From Deltaproteobacteria bacterium HGW-Deltaproteobacteria-12 (GTDB lineage Bacteria > Desulfobacterota > Syntrophia > Syntrophales > Smithellaceae): a DNA stretch of 64,000 nt. Both the position numbers and the translations under genes were made by a program. The DNA lies in contig PHBK01000004.1 in the NCBI GenBank assembly GCA_002840565.1, forward strand, positions 62,001 to 126,000, written 5' to 3'. This document shows, in pieces, positions 40,135 through 51,565 of this stretch. Within the stretch, counting starts at the first letter, position 1. Each line of letters begins with the position of its first letter. The notes beneath the pieces are model-generated. The model was given only the letters and a program-made list of their open reading frames with translations, did no database searches and had not been told where the DNA came from.

Positions 40135-40581
40135 GTGTCTGTTTTTCGGGGCCAATATCATCATAATATCGACGAAAAAGGAAGAGTTATCTTTCCGTCG
40201 AAGTTTCGCGACATCTTTACAGAGACTTACGACAACCGGATGGTGATTACCAATTGGGATGGTTACTTGATGGTTTTCCCTTATGATGAATGGCGCATAA
40301 TTGAAGAGAAGGTTTCCCACCAGTCTATTCTGCGCAAAGAAGTGCGCGCATTTCAACGCTTCTTCATGTCGGGTGCGGTTGATTGCAATCTGGATGCCCA
40401 GGGACGCGTACTTATCCCTCCTACGCTGCGTGAATACGCTAAACTGGAAAAAGATATTGTTTTAGCCGGGATGATCAAAGTTATCGAAATCTGGTCTAAA
40501 GATCGCTTTGAAGAGGAAATGAAAAAAACCGGCGGCGAAATTGATAAAGCCGCTAACTTCATTGCCGATTTGGGTATTTAA
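40135..40581 (+). CDS. mraZ: division/cell wall cluster transcriptional repressor MraZ
   Basis: [23 protein letters not shown]...[34 protein letters not shown] start. Confidence 0.96.
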   Translation: MSVFRGQYHHNIDEKGRVIFPSKFRDIFTETYDNRMVITNWDGYLMVFPYDEWRIIEEKVSHQSILRKEVRAFQRFFMSGAVDCNLDAQGRVLIPPTLREYAKLEKDIVLAGMIKVIEIWSKDRFEEEMKKTGGEIDKAANFIADLGI

Positions 40582-40584
40582 GCA

Positions 40585-41520
40585 ATGGATGCCGACTTCT
40601 TTCATGAGCCGGTAATGCTGAAAGAAGTTATTGATTGGCTTTGCATCAACAAAGAAGGAATTTACGTGGATGGCACTGTCGGGGGCGCAGGCCATGCATA
40701 TGAAATACTTAAGTCAACCAATGGATTTTTTGTTGGTATTGACTGTGACGATGAAGCCCTGCTGGCAGCAGAAGCCAGACTGGCTGAATTCGGCTCTCGT
40801 AAGGTTCTCGTAAAAGCTAATTTCGCCGAACTTGGTTCGGTTCTGGAAAAATTGCAGATTAGAAAGGTTGATGGCGTTCTCCTTGATCTGGGGGTTTCTT
40901 CGCATCAACTTGACCGGATTGCCAGGGGCTTCAGTTTTAATCAATCCGCGCCGCTCGACATGCGGATGGATCGCAGTTTGAAGATCAGCGCTTACGATAT
41001 TGTCAACAGCTTTGCCCAAAAAGATTTGGAAAAGATTATTCGTACTTTCGGGGAAGAAAAGATGGCAAGTAGGATTGCAAGGGCAATATCGCAGAAAAGA
41101 CTTTCATCCCCTCTGGAAACAACGGTGGAGCTGGCTGCCGTTATTGCTTCCGCCATGCCCGCTAAAATGCGCCGGCAAAAAATTCATCCTGCTACAAGAA
41201 CATTTCAAGCAATTAGAATCGCCGTTAATAATGAACTGGAAAGCATCAGACCGGCAATCAATTCGGCCGTGAGCCTGTTAAACAGCGGCGGTCGCATCGC
41301 TATTATCTCTTTTCATTCATTGGAAGACCGAATTGTTAAAAATGAATTTCGCGCCCTTACGGGAACTTGCAGTTGCCCCAAGGATGTGCCGATTTGCACC
41401 TGCAAGCGAGAGGCAGCGCTCAAAGTGCTGACGAAAAAAGCTTTAATCCCCGCGACAGCCGAAATAGCGGCAAATCCACGATCCCGCAGCGCCAAGCTGC
41501 GCGTGGCTCAGAGAGTTTAA
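40585..41520 (+). CDS. rsmH: 16S rRNA (cytosine1402-N4)-methyltransferase
   Basis: HEPVMLKEVIDWL...YVDGTVGGAGHA...DGVLLDLGVSSHQLD...ISFHSLEDRIVK. Confidence 0.97.
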   Translation: MDADFFHEPVMLKEVIDWLCINKEGIYVDGTVGGAGHAYEILKSTNGFFVGIDCDDEALLAAEARLAEFGSRKVLVKANFAELGSVLEKLQIRKVDGVLLDLGVSSHQLDRIARGFSFNQSAPLDMRMDRSLKISAYDIVNSFAQKDLEKIIRTFGEEKMASRIARAISQKRLSSPLETTVELAAVIASAMPAKMRRQKIHPATRTFQAIRIAVNNELESIRPAINSAVSLLNSGGRIAIISFHSLEDRIVKNEFRALTGTCSCPKDVPICTCKREAALKVLTKKALIPATAEIAANPRSRSAKLRVAQRV

Positions 41521-41521
41521 G

Positions 41522-41860
41522 ATGGAACAGGCCATCAGCACACAGGCTATGCCGCATGTCCGGGAGGAGAAGAAAGAATCTTCCGGCACTAACTATCCGA
41601 CTTTTATTGTCGTGGCCATAGTACTGATGCTTGTTGCCCTGATCTATGTTGGCTCGCATATTCGTATGACGGAACTGGAGTATAAAGTTACTGCGGGATT
41701 CAGTGCTCATGAGCAAATGAAGGAAGAACAAAAAAAACTGAAGCTGGAATACGCGATGCTTAAGTCGCCACAGCGGATAGAAAACATAGCCAGAAGCCGG
41801 CTGCTCATGTCTTATCCTGAACAAGATCAAGTGATTGTCTTGAAAAATTCGGGAGAATAG
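41522..41860 (+). CDS. ftsL: cell division protein FtsL-like
   Basis: Short bitopic coiled-coil protein between rsmH and ftsI. Confidence 0.82.
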   Translation: MEQAISTQAMPHVREEKKESSGTNYPTFIVVAIVLMLVALIYVGSHIRMTELEYKVTAGFSAHEQMKEEQKKLKLEYAMLKSPQRIENIARSRLLMSYPEQDQVIVLKNSGE

Positions 41861-41861
41861 C

Positions 41862-43838
41862 ATGGTCATGGAAACAAAAAAAAAGCTGAAAATCAGGATT
41901 GTCAGTGTCCTGCTAATTTTCCTCATACTATTTATTGCCTTGCTTTCCCGTGCTTTTCAGTTGCAAATATTGTCCGGCCAGAAACTTAAAGCGCTGGCGC
42001 AGAGACAACAGACTACCACATTGCAGTTACAGCCGGAAAGAGGTGTGATTTTCGACCGCAACGGCGAAAAGCTGGCGGTATCAATTATGGCGGATTCCGT
42101 GTTTGCTGATCCGTCAAAAATTGCCGATCCCCTGCGAACATCTCAGCAAATATCAGACATTCTCCATTTAGATAAGAGCGCTGTATTCAAGAAAATATCG
42201 GAACGGAAAAGTTTTTGCTGGCTGGCCAGAAGAATTTCTCCGGAGCAGGCGGCAAATGTGGAGAACGCAAATATTGAGGGGATTATTTTAGTCAAAGAAC
42301 CGAAACGCTTTTATCCCAATGGCGAACTGGCGGCGCATATGCTGGGATTTGTCGGCGCCGATTCCATCGGTCTGGAAGGGCTGGAAAAGAAGTATAACGA
42401 AGTTCTCAAGGGAAAGCCGGAAAAAGTTACCTGGGCGCGGGATGCAAAAGGCAAAAAATTATTTTTACGGGCAGAAAAGACTGAGACGCAAAAAGATGAA
42501 AGCATTAATCTCGTTCTGACAATCGATAACCGCATTCAATACCTGGTCGAGACACATTTGAAAGATGCTGTTTTGAGCAAAGGGGCAAAAGGCGGGCTTG
42601 CCATTGTAATGGATCCCCAAACCGGTGAGATTCTGGCTCTGGCCAATGAAGGCAGATTCAATCCTAATAATATCAGAGGACTGGATCCCGACACGTGGAG
42701 AAACCGCGCCATCACGGATTTCTTTGATCCCGGCTCCACGTTTAAACCATTTCTGGTGGCGGCGGCTCTGGAAGAAAAAGCTATTAAAGAAACAGATAAA
42801 TTTTATTGTGAAAACGGATCTCTTGCTATAGCCGACCGAATCATCCATGAAGCAAACCGCAAGCGCCACGGGAATCTGGCTGTGCCGGACATATTAAAAT
42901 ACTCCAGTAATATTGGTTCTGTAAAAATAGCTCAGAAGTTAGGTAAGGAAAAGTTCGCCGAGTATATTGAACGCTTTGGCTTTGGAGCGAGAACCGGGAT
43001 AGATCTGCCGGGGGAATCAACCGGGATGATCAGGCCTGTGCAAAAGTGGACGAAAGTTGATGCAGCGACAATTGCTTTTGGCCAGGGCATCTCGGTTACA
43101 GCAATTCAGTTAATTTCAGCAATGTCGGCTATTGCCAATAATGGGGTTTTGATGAAGCCGTATATTGTGCGCGGATTTGCCGATAAAAATAACCGTTTGA
43201 TCAAGATGTATACGCCGACGGTTGTGAGGAAAGTTGTTTCTCCAGGCGTTGCCAAGCGCTTAACCGGTATGCTCACGGAAGTTGTCGGGGCGGTTGACGG
43301 CACCGGGAAAAACGCGCGGATCGTCAACGTAGCTGTCGCCGGTAAAACGGGAACTTCTCAAAAATTCGACTTTGCCCGGGGCGCCTATTCTTCGGAAAAA
43401 GTGCGGACGTCTTTTATGGGATTTTTCCCGGCCGATAATCCGCAGGTTGCCATTCTGGTGATTCTGGATGAGCCGCAGCGTGATAAGTGGGGTGGTGTGG
43501 CTGCCGCACCCGTCTTCAAGAATATCGGTGACCAGATATTGAATTGTTTTAAGACCAACATCCGGGAAACGCCGGTATTTGAACAGGAGAAAACAAACAA
43601 AGTACAACTGATTTCGACTTCTCAGGCTCTGGTTCCGGGGCAAGCTGCTCCGGATGATGACTCGGTTATGCCCGATTTTTCAAATCTGACCATCAGAGAA
43701 GTGATGAAGAAAGCCAGAGAGCGATCAATAGAAGTGAAAATAACCGGCAATGGCTGGGCCGTCAGCCAGTATCCGCAGGCCGGCACGCAACTTGGTGAAG
43801 AACGGGTTTGCAACGTAACATTTGCATTGAATAACTGA
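41862..43838 (+). CDS. ftsI: peptidoglycan transpeptidase FtsI/PBP3 with C-terminal PASTA domain
   Basis: PERGVIFDRNGEKLA, DPGSTFKPFLVAAALE (SxxK), KYSSNIGSVKIAQ (SxN), AGKTGTSQKFD (KTG), PASTA-like tail. Confidence 0.96.
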   Translation: MVMETKKKLKIRIVSVLLIFLILFIALLSRAFQLQILSGQKLKALAQRQQTTTLQLQPERGVIFDRNGEKLAVSIMADSVFADPSKIADPLRTSQQISDILHLDKSAVFKKISERKSFCWLARRISPEQAANVENANIEGIILVKEPKRFYPNGELAAHMLGFVGADSIGLEGLEKKYNEVLKGKPEKVTWARDAKGKKLFLRAEKTETQKDESINLVLTIDNRIQYLVETHLKDAVLSKGAKGGLAIVMDPQTGEILALANEGRFNPNNIRGLDPDTWRNRAITDFFDPGSTFKPFLVAAALEEKAIKETDKFYCENGSLAIADRIIHEANRKRHGNLAVPDILKYSSNIGSVKIAQKLGKEKFAEYIERFGFGARTGIDLPGESTGMIRPVQKWTKVDAATIAFGQGISVTAIQLISAMSAIANNGVLMKPYIVRGFADKNNRLIKMYTPTVVRKVVSPGVAKRLTGMLTEVVGAVDGTGKNARIVNVAVAGKTGTSQKFDFARGAYSSEKVRTSFMGFFPADNPQVAILVILDEPQRDKWGGVAAAPVFKNIGDQILNCFKTNIRETPVFEQEKTNKVQLISTSQALVPGQAAPDDDSVMPDFSNLTIREVMKKARERSIEVKITGNGWAVSQYPQAGTQLGEERVCNVTFALNN

Positions 43839-43845
43839 GGTGGCA

Positions 43846-45366
43846 ATGAAACTGGGGCAGCTGCTTGAAGGGATAGACAGCATAAATAGTAGCGGAGATT
43901 TCCGGGAAGAAGTTACCACTGTCTGTTATTCGGCGGATCAGTGCCGCGAGGATTCTTTATTTGTGGCCATTCCCGGGCTTAAATATGATGGGCATGATTT
44001 TATCTCCGAGGCAATTGCCCGCGGCGCAAAGTACATTGTCCATGAAAAAGATATCCGGTTTTCCCCCCCCGTCAAGGGCATTAAGGTGGCGGGCAGCCGA
44101 CGCGCCCTGGGAATATTAGCCAGGAATTATTTCGGCAATCCTTCGGCACAGCTTGTTTTGATCGCCGTGATCGGGACAAACGGGAAAACGACAATCACCT
44201 ACCTGCTGGAATCGATTTTGCGCGCGGCCGGTTTTAACTGCGGAGTTTTAGGAACGGTCAATTACCGGTTCAACAATAAAACATATCCTGCACCGAACAC
44301 AACTCCTGAATCTTATGAGCTGCAGAGAATTCTTCGGGAAATGGCTGATGATGGTGTCACTCATGTCCTTGCCGAAGTCTCATCGCATGCCATTGATTTA
44401 AAGAGGGTTGATGATTGCGACTTCGATCTGGGTATCTTTACCAATCTTACCCGCGACCATCTTGATTATCATGGAACAATGGAAAATTATTTTCAGGCCA
44501 AGAAAAGATTTTTCTCCGAAGTGCTGCCGCAAAGCAGGAAATCCCATCATTCTAAAATGGTGATCAATAATGATGATCAGTGGGGACGGATTATTCTTCA
44601 TGATTCGCCGCTGCCTGCATTGGCATATGGCATCGAAAGTAATTGCGATATTAAGGCCGATGACTATGAGCTTTCTCTCTCCGGAATTACAGCCCGGCTG
44701 AATATTTCCGGTGAAATATTTTCCGTTTCCTCCGGGCTTATCGGCAAATTTAATCTCTACAATATTCTGGCGGCTCTCGGCGCTGCGTCGATCCTCCGCA
44801 TCCCGCAGGCATTGATGAAGTCGGGCATTGAAAATCTGTCCTGTGTGCCCGGACGGCTGGAAAGCGTCAAGTCTAATTCCGGGTTTCATGTTTTTGTAGA
44901 TTACGCGCACACCGATGATGCTTTAAGGCGTGTGCTGCAAAATCTGGCTGCCCTCAAGAAAAAGCGGATTATCACGGTATTCGGCTGCGGCGGCAATCGT
45001 GACCGCGGCAAACGGCCTCTGATGGGTGAAGCAGCGGTAAGTTACAGCGATTTAACTATTGTAACCTCGGACAACCCCCGCCAGGAGGATCCTGCTGCGA
45101 TTATCCGGGAAATAGAAGCGGGAATTGATCAAAAGAAGATTAGAAAAATAGAGATCGATCAGCCGGAAGTAATGAATAATGCTCATTCGTATACGGTAAT
45201 TCCCGACCGGGAAAAAGCAATAAGGGCCGCAATCAAAATAGCTTCAGCGGATGACATTGTTTTAATTGCCGGTAAAGGGCATGAAGATTATCAGATCATG
45301 GGCACAAAGAAGATGCCCTTTGACGACCGTCTGGTTGCCGCCAGTGCCTTGAAAATGAAAGGTTGA
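43846..45366 (+). CDS. murE: UDP-MurNAc-tripeptide synthetase
   Basis: IGTNGKTTITYLLESIL...FTNLTRDHLDYHGTMENYFQAK...FVDYAHTDDALRRVL. Confidence 0.95.
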   Translation: MKLGQLLEGIDSINSSGDFREEVTTVCYSADQCREDSLFVAIPGLKYDGHDFISEAIARGAKYIVHEKDIRFSPPVKGIKVAGSRRALGILARNYFGNPSAQLVLIAVIGTNGKTTITYLLESILRAAGFNCGVLGTVNYRFNNKTYPAPNTTPESYELQRILREMADDGVTHVLAEVSSHAIDLKRVDDCDFDLGIFTNLTRDHLDYHGTMENYFQAKKRFFSEVLPQSRKSHHSKMVINNDDQWGRIILHDSPLPALAYGIESNCDIKADDYELSLSGITARLNISGEIFSVSSGLIGKFNLYNILAALGAASILRIPQALMKSGIENLSCVPGRLESVKSNSGFHVFVDYAHTDDALRRVLQNLAALKKKRIITVFGCGGNRDRGKRPLMGEAAVSYSDLTIVTSDNPRQEDPAAIIREIEAGIDQKKIRKIEIDQPEVMNNAHSYTVIPDREKAIRAAIKIASADDIVLIAGKGHEDYQIMGTKKMPFDDRLVAASALKMKG

Positions 45367-45374
45367 AATTAATT

Positions 45375-46847
45375 ATGATTAACTGCTCACCAATGTTCAC
45401 TGCCGCGCAGGCGCTGCAAGCAACGGGCGGTGTTTTGCTTGCGGGGGAGCAGGGGAATTCGTTTTATGGAATTACAACCGATTCCCGACAGGTCCGGGAG
45501 GGGGATTTATTTGTCGCCCTGCAGGGCGACAAATATGATGGGCATGATTTTATAGGGACGGCGCTGGAAAGGGGAGCTTCCGGTGCACTGGTCCACAATG
45601 AGACAAAAATCAAGATAACTCCGCAGGGCCGGAAAACGGCCGTAATCAAGGTAGCCGATACTTTAAAGGCGCTGGGAGATCTGGCGCATAGTTACCGGCA
45701 ACGCTTTTCTGTTCCGGTGATCGGCTTGACGGGCTCTTCGGGGAAGACGACTACCAAGGAAATGCTGGCGGCAATAACCGGCCGGGGAAAAAGAACTTTA
45801 ACGACGGAGGGGAACTTAAACAATCTGATCGGCTTACCGCAAACAATATTCCGTTTAACTAATGATCACGAACTGGCTATCCTGGAAATGGGCACGAATA
45901 CATGCGGCGAGATCAAACGGCTGACCGAGATTGCGTCGCCGGATATCGGCTTGATTACCAATATCGGTCCTGCCCATCTGGCCGGTTTCGGGTCGGTGGA
46001 TGTTGTCCGTGAGGAAAAAGGCAGTTTGTTTCTTAATATGGCGCCGGGCGGGACGGCAATAATTAATCTTGATGATGAAAATATCTGCCTTGCCGCCGAT
46101 CGATGGCCCGGTAAACGAGTTACTTTCGGCCTGACGTCCAATGCCGAGGTTACGGCCAAGGATATTGAAAAAAATGGCGCCCGCGGAGTGCGCTTTAAAC
46201 TGGTAATTGGCGACAAGGTCAACAAGCTGGAGATGAAAATCGCCGGCATACATCATGTCTATAACGCGCTGGCGGCAGCGGCGACTGCCTGGGCGGCTGG
46301 TATTGACTGTAAAATGATTACAGAAGGCCTGGCCGCGTTTCAGCCGGTGCCCGGGCGGATGCAGATAATCAAACTGCAAAACTGCGCTCATGTTATCGAT
46401 GATTCTTACAATGCCAACCCCGCATCAGTGCGCGAAGCGCTGATGACGCTGAAAGATTTGAAAAACCATCACTCCGGCTATGTGTTTTTGGGGGACATGC
46501 TGGAATTGGGAGCGGCGTCTTCCGAAATGCACCGCAAGATCGGTGTTTTGATGGCGACAATCGGCGTAAACGCCGTCTTCCTGAAAGGTGATTTTTCCGC
46601 AGTTACCGCGGCCGGTGCTGAAGAAGGCGGTATGCCGCGGCAAAATATTTTCTTCATATCCGAAGAAGAAGACGGCATGCAGTTTTTGCAGAAGAACTTA
46701 AAGAAGGGTGACTGGATCCTGGTGAAAGGATCACGCCGGCTGAAGATGGAAAAGATTACAGCTCAAATATGCGATCTCTTCGGCCGAGCGGCAACCGGAT
46801 CAGGCAACGGCACAAAAGTTCATTTATCGGGAGTGAATGAAGATTGA
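45375..46847 (+). CDS. murF: UDP-MurNAc-tripeptide--D-alanyl-D-alanine ligase
   Basis: [19 protein letters not shown]...[37 protein letters not shown]...[16 protein letters not shown]. Confidence 0.95.
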   Translation: MINCSPMFTAAQALQATGGVLLAGEQGNSFYGITTDSRQVREGDLFVALQGDKYDGHDFIGTALERGASGALVHNETKIKITPQGRKTAVIKVADTLKALGDLAHSYRQRFSVPVIGLTGSSGKTTTKEMLAAITGRGKRTLTTEGNLNNLIGLPQTIFRLTNDHELAILEMGTNTCGEIKRLTEIASPDIGLITNIGPAHLAGFGSVDVVREEKGSLFLNMAPGGTAIINLDDENICLAADRWPGKRVTFGLTSNAEVTAKDIEKNGARGVRFKLVIGDKVNKLEMKIAGIHHVYNALAAAATAWAAGIDCKMITEGLAAFQPVPGRMQIIKLQNCAHVIDDSYNANPASVREALMTLKDLKNHHSGYVFLGDMLELGAASSEMHRKIGVLMATIGVNAVFLKGDFSAVTAAGAEEGGMPRQNIFFISEEEDGMQFLQKNLKKGDWILVKGSRRLKMEKITAQICDLFGRAATGSGNGTKVHLSGVNED

Positions 46848-47923
46848 TTTACGATTTATTATATCCTTTACATACGATATTTTCATCATTTAATGTATTC
46901 CGCTATATTACATTCCGGGCGATTTACGCTACGATAACTGCGCTGGTCATATGTTTTGTTGTCGGTCCCTGGCTGATCCGTAAATTGCAGAGCATGCAAA
47001 TCGGCCAGCAGATCAGGGAAGACGGCCCGCAGAGCCACCTGGTCAAAAAAGGCACACCCACGATGGGCGGGGTATTGATAATCTTTGCCGTTCTTGTTTC
47101 GACATTGCTTTGGGCGAACCTGGCCATTGATTATGTATGGCTGATATTGCTGGTGACGTTGGGATACGGTTTAATCGGCTTTATCGACGATTATCGAAAG
47201 CTCGTCGGAAAAAATTCCAAGGGGGTGTCCGGTAAAACAAGACTAACCGCCGAAATCTTAATTGCTCTTTTTGTCAGCATCATACTTTATCTCAAACCGG
47301 GCTTCAATTCACAGATCACCATCCCGTTCTTTAAAACCGTCCTGCCGGATATCGGCTGGGGTTATGTCCTGCTTTCGACTTTTATCATTGTCGGCGCGGC
47401 AAACGCCGTTAATCTGACCGATGGATTGGACGGGTTGGCCATCGGACCGGCGACTATTTGTTTTGCCACCTATTTATTTTTCGCCTATTTTGCCGGCAAT
47501 GTGAAGGTGGCAACTTATCTCCAGATTCCTTATGTTGCGGGCGCCGGCGAGCTGGCGGTGTTTTGCGGGGCTCTGGTCGGTGCCTCCCTGGGTTTTCTCT
47601 GGTTTAATTCTTATCCGGCGGAAGTATTTATGGGTGATGTCGGTTCACTGTCCCTGGGCGGAGCATTAGGGATGATGGCTGTGATTACCAAACAGGAAAT
47701 TCTGCTGGTAATTGTCGGCGGCATTTTTGTGATTGAAACCTTTTCCGTAATCTTCCAAGTCGGCTATTTTAAGATGACGCAGGGTAAGCGTATTTTCCGG
47801 ATGGCGCCTTTGCATCACCATTTTGAGTTGAAAGGATGGGCGGAGCCGAAAGTAATCGTGCGTTTTTGGGTAATTTCAATTTTGCTGGCCTTGATGGCGA
47901 TAAGCACGTTGAAGTTGCGATAG
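46844..47923 (+). CDS. mraY: phospho-MurNAc-pentapeptide-transferase
   Basis: [13 protein letters not shown]...GFIDDYRKL...[15 protein letters not shown]...[15 protein letters not shown]. Confidence 0.97.
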   Translation: MIYDLLYPLHTIFSSFNVFRYITFRAIYATITALVICFVVGPWLIRKLQSMQIGQQIREDGPQSHLVKKGTPTMGGVLIIFAVLVSTLLWANLAIDYVWLILLVTLGYGLIGFIDDYRKLVGKNSKGVSGKTRLTAEILIALFVSIILYLKPGFNSQITIPFFKTVLPDIGWGYVLLSTFIIVGAANAVNLTDGLDGLAIGPATICFATYLFFAYFAGNVKVATYLQIPYVAGAGELAVFCGALVGASLGFLWFNSYPAEVFMGDVGSLSLGGALGMMAVITKQEILLVIVGGIFVIETFSVIFQVGYFKMTQGKRIFRMAPLHHHFELKGWAEPKVIVRFWVISILLALMAISTLKLR

Positions 47924-47930
47924 GGGTAAT

Positions 47931-49274
47931 ATGGATTTCCAGGATAAAAAAATTGTTGTTCTCGGCATGGGCAAAACAGGAATTGCCGCTGCCCGGTTCT
48001 TAGGTTCCCGGGGAGCCCGGGTTACGGTTACCGATGAAAAAAAGCCCGAGTTGTGGGATGCTCAGTATGGGGATATTGCCCATGAAAAATGGCTGGAAAT
48101 CGGCGCTTACAATGCCGGCATTTTAAATGGGGCAGACATGGTTATCCCGTCGCCGGGAATTCCGCCTTACAATGAAATACTCACGGCGGCCGTCGCCAGG
48201 AAGATTCATGTTCTCAGTGAAATCGAACTGGCTTATCGCTTTCTGCAACAGCCGGTGCTGGCGGTTACCGGTACCAACGGAAAAACAACAACAGTAAGCC
48301 TGCTGGGAGAAATTATGGCCGGTGCAGGCAAGGAGGTGTTTGTCGGCGGCAATATCGGTAATCCCTTGATTGAATACGCCGGAAGCTCGCAGAAGAAAGA
48401 TTTTGTGGTGGCGGAGATCAGCAGCTTTCAGCTGCAGTGGGTGGAGAAGTTCCGGCCTTTCGTTTCCATTCTCCTGAATGTTACGTGCGATCACGTCAAT
48501 TACCATGGTTCTTTTGACGAGTATCGGCGCGTCAAGGCCAGAATATTTGCCAATCAAAAAGAAACCGATTTTGCTATTCTCAACGCCGAAGATCCCGCAT
48601 ACGCGGCAATGAGTTCCGGCCTTAAGGCAATGGTTTTTGCATTTAGTTCTGCCGGAGAAGTTCAACAGGGGATGTATTTGCAGGATGATACTCTTATTTT
48701 TCGGATGTCCGGAGAAAGTCGGGAAGAATATCCGCTGGACATGATTAAAATCCCCGGTTTGCATAATGTGGAAAACGTAATGGCTGCTGTCATGGCGGCG
48801 CGCTTCTGCGGATGCAGCCGGGCCAGTATCATAGACTCCGTTGCCGGTTTTCGGGGTTTGCCGCACAGGATTGAATTCGCCGGCGAGAAAAAAGGCATCC
48901 GATTCTTTGACGACTCCAAAGGAACAAATGTCGGATCTGTCGTGCGCGCCCTGGATACGTTTCCCGAGCCGGTCATCCTGCTCCTGGGCGGACGGGATAA
49001 AGACGGTGATTTTGATACGCTCAAGCCTAACCTTGCGCAAAAAGCCAAAAAAGTGATCTTGTTCGGCGAAGCGCGGGACCGCATTGGAGCGTTGATTGGC
49101 GCTGATGTACCTGCGGACAAAAGACCGACTTTGCGCGAAGCGATCAGCAGTGCTTATGAAAATGCGGCCGCCGGGGATGTGATCTTGCTTTCCCCGGGCT
49201 GCGCCAGTTTCGATGAATTTCAAAATTATAAAGAGCGGGGTAATTTTTTTAAAGAAGTCGTCAGGAACCTGTAA
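47931..49274 (+). CDS. murD: UDP-MurNAc-L-alanine--D-glutamate ligase
   Basis: VVLGMGKTGIAAARFL...VTGTNGKTTTVSLLGEI...DDSKGTNVGSVVRAL. Confidence 0.96.
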   Translation: MDFQDKKIVVLGMGKTGIAAARFLGSRGARVTVTDEKKPELWDAQYGDIAHEKWLEIGAYNAGILNGADMVIPSPGIPPYNEILTAAVARKIHVLSEIELAYRFLQQPVLAVTGTNGKTTTVSLLGEIMAGAGKEVFVGGNIGNPLIEYAGSSQKKDFVVAEISSFQLQWVEKFRPFVSILLNVTCDHVNYHGSFDEYRRVKARIFANQKETDFAILNAEDPAYAAMSSGLKAMVFAFSSAGEVQQGMYLQDDTLIFRMSGESREEYPLDMIKIPGLHNVENVMAAVMAARFCGCSRASIIDSVAGFRGLPHRIEFAGEKKGIRFFDDSKGTNVGSVVRALDTFPEPVILLLGGRDKDGDFDTLKPNLAQKAKKVILFGEARDRIGALIGADVPADKRPTLREAISSAYENAAAGDVILLSPGCASFDEFQNYKERGNFFKEVVRNL

Positions 49275-50384
49275 ATGGATGCTGTATTAAAGAAAGAAAG
49301 TGAAGCGCCGGACATTATATTGCTCATGGTTACATTAATTCTGGTAACCGTGGGGACGGCGATGATCTATTCATCCAGTTCTATTATTGCCCTGGAGCGT
49401 TTTAAAGACGGTTTGTATTTCCTGAAGAAACAAATGCTCTTTGTCTGTTTGGGTCTTGCTTCCATGGTTCTAATGAGCAAGATTCCCTATACATTATTGA
49501 AGAAAGTGGCTTATCCCGGAATAGTTATATCTTTGATTTTGCTTGTCCTGCTTTTGATTCCTCATGTCGGTCTTAAGCGCGGCGGAGCGACGCGCTGGTT
49601 GAATCTGGGATTTTTTTCTTTCCAGGTGACGGAGATGGTTAAGATCGCGATGGTAGTATTTCTTGCTCATTTATTAACGCGTAAGGTCCATCAACTCAAG
49701 AAATTCACCCGCGGTGTTTTGGTCCCTCTGTCGATTACGGCGGTGGTAATCTTGCCGATTTTATTGCAGCCTGATTTCGGTACGGCGGTAATTATAATAG
49801 CAATTATGCTTCTAATGATGTGCCTGGCCGGATCAAGGATCACCCACTTGCTGGGATTGGCGGCAGCTTTTATTCCCATTGGCATCGCCCTTATCTGGCA
49901 GAAAGGATACCGGGTGGCGCGCCTCACGGCATTCCTGGATCCCTGGAAGGATGCGGACAATACCGGATTTCAAATAATTCAATCACTCCTGTCTTTCGGT
50001 TCCGGCGGCACTTTCGGCGTGGGAATTGGCGATGGCATGCAGAAATTATTTTACCTGCCGGAACCTCATACGGACTTCATTTTGTCTATTATAGCGGAAG
50101 AGAGCGGGTTTGTCGGTGTCACAATAGTAATAGCCATGTTTATCCTTTTTGTTTTACGTGGATTTATGATTTCGCTGAAAGCACCCGATCTTTTTGGTAC
50201 TCTTCTGGCGGCGGGATTAACAATGGTCATCGCCCTGGAAGCATTTATCAACATCGCCGGCGTCATGGGGATCATTCCGCTGAAAGGGCTGGCGCTGCCT
50301 TTTTTAAGTTACGGCGGGACGTCATTTGTGATGAGCATGACGGCGGTGGGAATTTTATTGAATATATCGACGCAAAGAGTATGA
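49275..50384 (+). CDS. ftsW: peptidoglycan glycosyltransferase FtsW
   Basis: SEDS protein: TAMIYSSSSIIALERF...LPEPHTDFILSIIAEESGFVG...LPFLSYGGTSFVMSM. Confidence 0.96.
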   Translation: MDAVLKKESEAPDIILLMVTLILVTVGTAMIYSSSSIIALERFKDGLYFLKKQMLFVCLGLASMVLMSKIPYTLLKKVAYPGIVISLILLVLLLIPHVGLKRGGATRWLNLGFFSFQVTEMVKIAMVVFLAHLLTRKVHQLKKFTRGVLVPLSITAVVILPILLQPDFGTAVIIIAIMLLMMCLAGSRITHLLGLAAAFIPIGIALIWQKGYRVARLTAFLDPWKDADNTGFQIIQSLLSFGSGGTFGVGIGDGMQKLFYLPEPHTDFILSIIAEESGFVGVTIVIAMFILFVLRGFMISLKAPDLFGTLLAAGLTMVIALEAFINIAGVMGIIPLKGLALPFLSYGGTSFVMSMTAVGILLNISTQRV

Positions 50385-50442
50385 ACAATAGAAGAAATAT
50401 CGACATTGTTTTGATTTATTTTGGCTTACTCCGGAGGAAAAA

Positions 50443-51543
50443 ATGCGCATTGTAATTGCCGGAGGCGGAACTGGAGGACATTTATTTCCGGGCATTGCCA
50501 TTGCCGAGGAATTTATTAAAAGGGACAGGCAAACAGAAGTTGTTTTTATCGGAACAAAAAGAGGCATTGAAAGCAGATTGTTGGGTCCGGCCGGTTATGA
50601 ACTGCGTACGATCGACATCGAAGGAATTAAGGGACGGGGAATGAGGGCTCTGCTGAAAGGATTATATCAGATTCCGCAAAGCATGCTGCAGTCCAGGCTG
50701 ATTCTGAAGCAGTTTCGCCCTGCGCTGGTGATCGGCGTTGGCGGCTATGCTTCCGGTCCGGCAGTTCTGGCCGCGTATTTTATGGGAATTCCAACAGCAA
50801 TTGCCGAACAAAATGCTGCGCCCGGTATCACGAATAGAATTTTAGGAAAGTTTGTAGATAGAATATTTGTAACGTATGCAGAGACCGCAGAGTTATTTCC
50901 CCGCTCCAAGGCCTTGCTGAGCGGCAATCCGGTGCGGGCGGCTTTTACAGGGGTGCGGAGTCTGCCCAAAACGGGAAAAGACTTTTTTCAGCTTTTGATC
51001 TTCGGCGGTTCTCAGGGGGCCATGGCGATCAATAAAAGCGTGCTGGAAATGCTGCCCCGGCTGCAGAAGATGAAAAATGAAGTGCGTGTTTTGCACCAGA
51101 CCGGGGCAAAAGATGTGGACCTGGTCCGGGAGGCTTATGCCCGCTATGGAATCACAGCCAATGTTACTGCCTTTATCGTCGATATGGCCGAAGCATACCG
51201 GCAGGCTGATTTGATCATCTGCCGGGCCGGTGCGACATCATTGGCGGAAATTACGGCGGCAGGGAAAGCACCGATATTAATACCCTTTCCCTGGGCGACC
51301 AATGATCATCAGACCAAAAATGCCCGGTCGCTGGCGGATGCGGGAGCCGCAATCATGATTAACGAGAAAGATCTCAGCGGCAATAAGTTATTCGATATTG
51401 TAGAGGACTTATTGAACAACCCGAAGAAGTTACAACTGCTGGAAGAAAACTCGGCAAAACAGGGCAACATCGCGGCGGCGGCAAATATCGTTGATGCCTG
51501 CCTGAAATTGGTGGAGAAAAAAACAAAGACTAAGCATAATTGA
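50443..51543 (+). CDS. murG: UDP-GlcNAc:undecaprenyl-PP-MurNAc-pentapeptide GlcNAc transferase
   Basis: MRIVIAGGGTGGHLFPGIAIAEEF...GVGGYASGP...AEQNAAPGITNR...CRAGATSLAEI. Confidence 0.97.
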   Translation: MRIVIAGGGTGGHLFPGIAIAEEFIKRDRQTEVVFIGTKRGIESRLLGPAGYELRTIDIEGIKGRGMRALLKGLYQIPQSMLQSRLILKQFRPALVIGVGGYASGPAVLAAYFMGIPTAIAEQNAAPGITNRILGKFVDRIFVTYAETAELFPRSKALLSGNPVRAAFTGVRSLPKTGKDFFQLLIFGGSQGAMAINKSVLEMLPRLQKMKNEVRVLHQTGAKDVDLVREAYARYGITANVTAFIVDMAEAYRQADLIICRAGATSLAEITAAGKAPILIPFPWATNDHQTKNARSLADAGAAIMINEKDLSGNKLFDIVEDLLNNPKKLQLLEENSAKQGNIAAAANIVDACLKLVEKKTKTKHN

Positions 51544-51565
51544 AACGGGAAGGTATAGCGGATAA

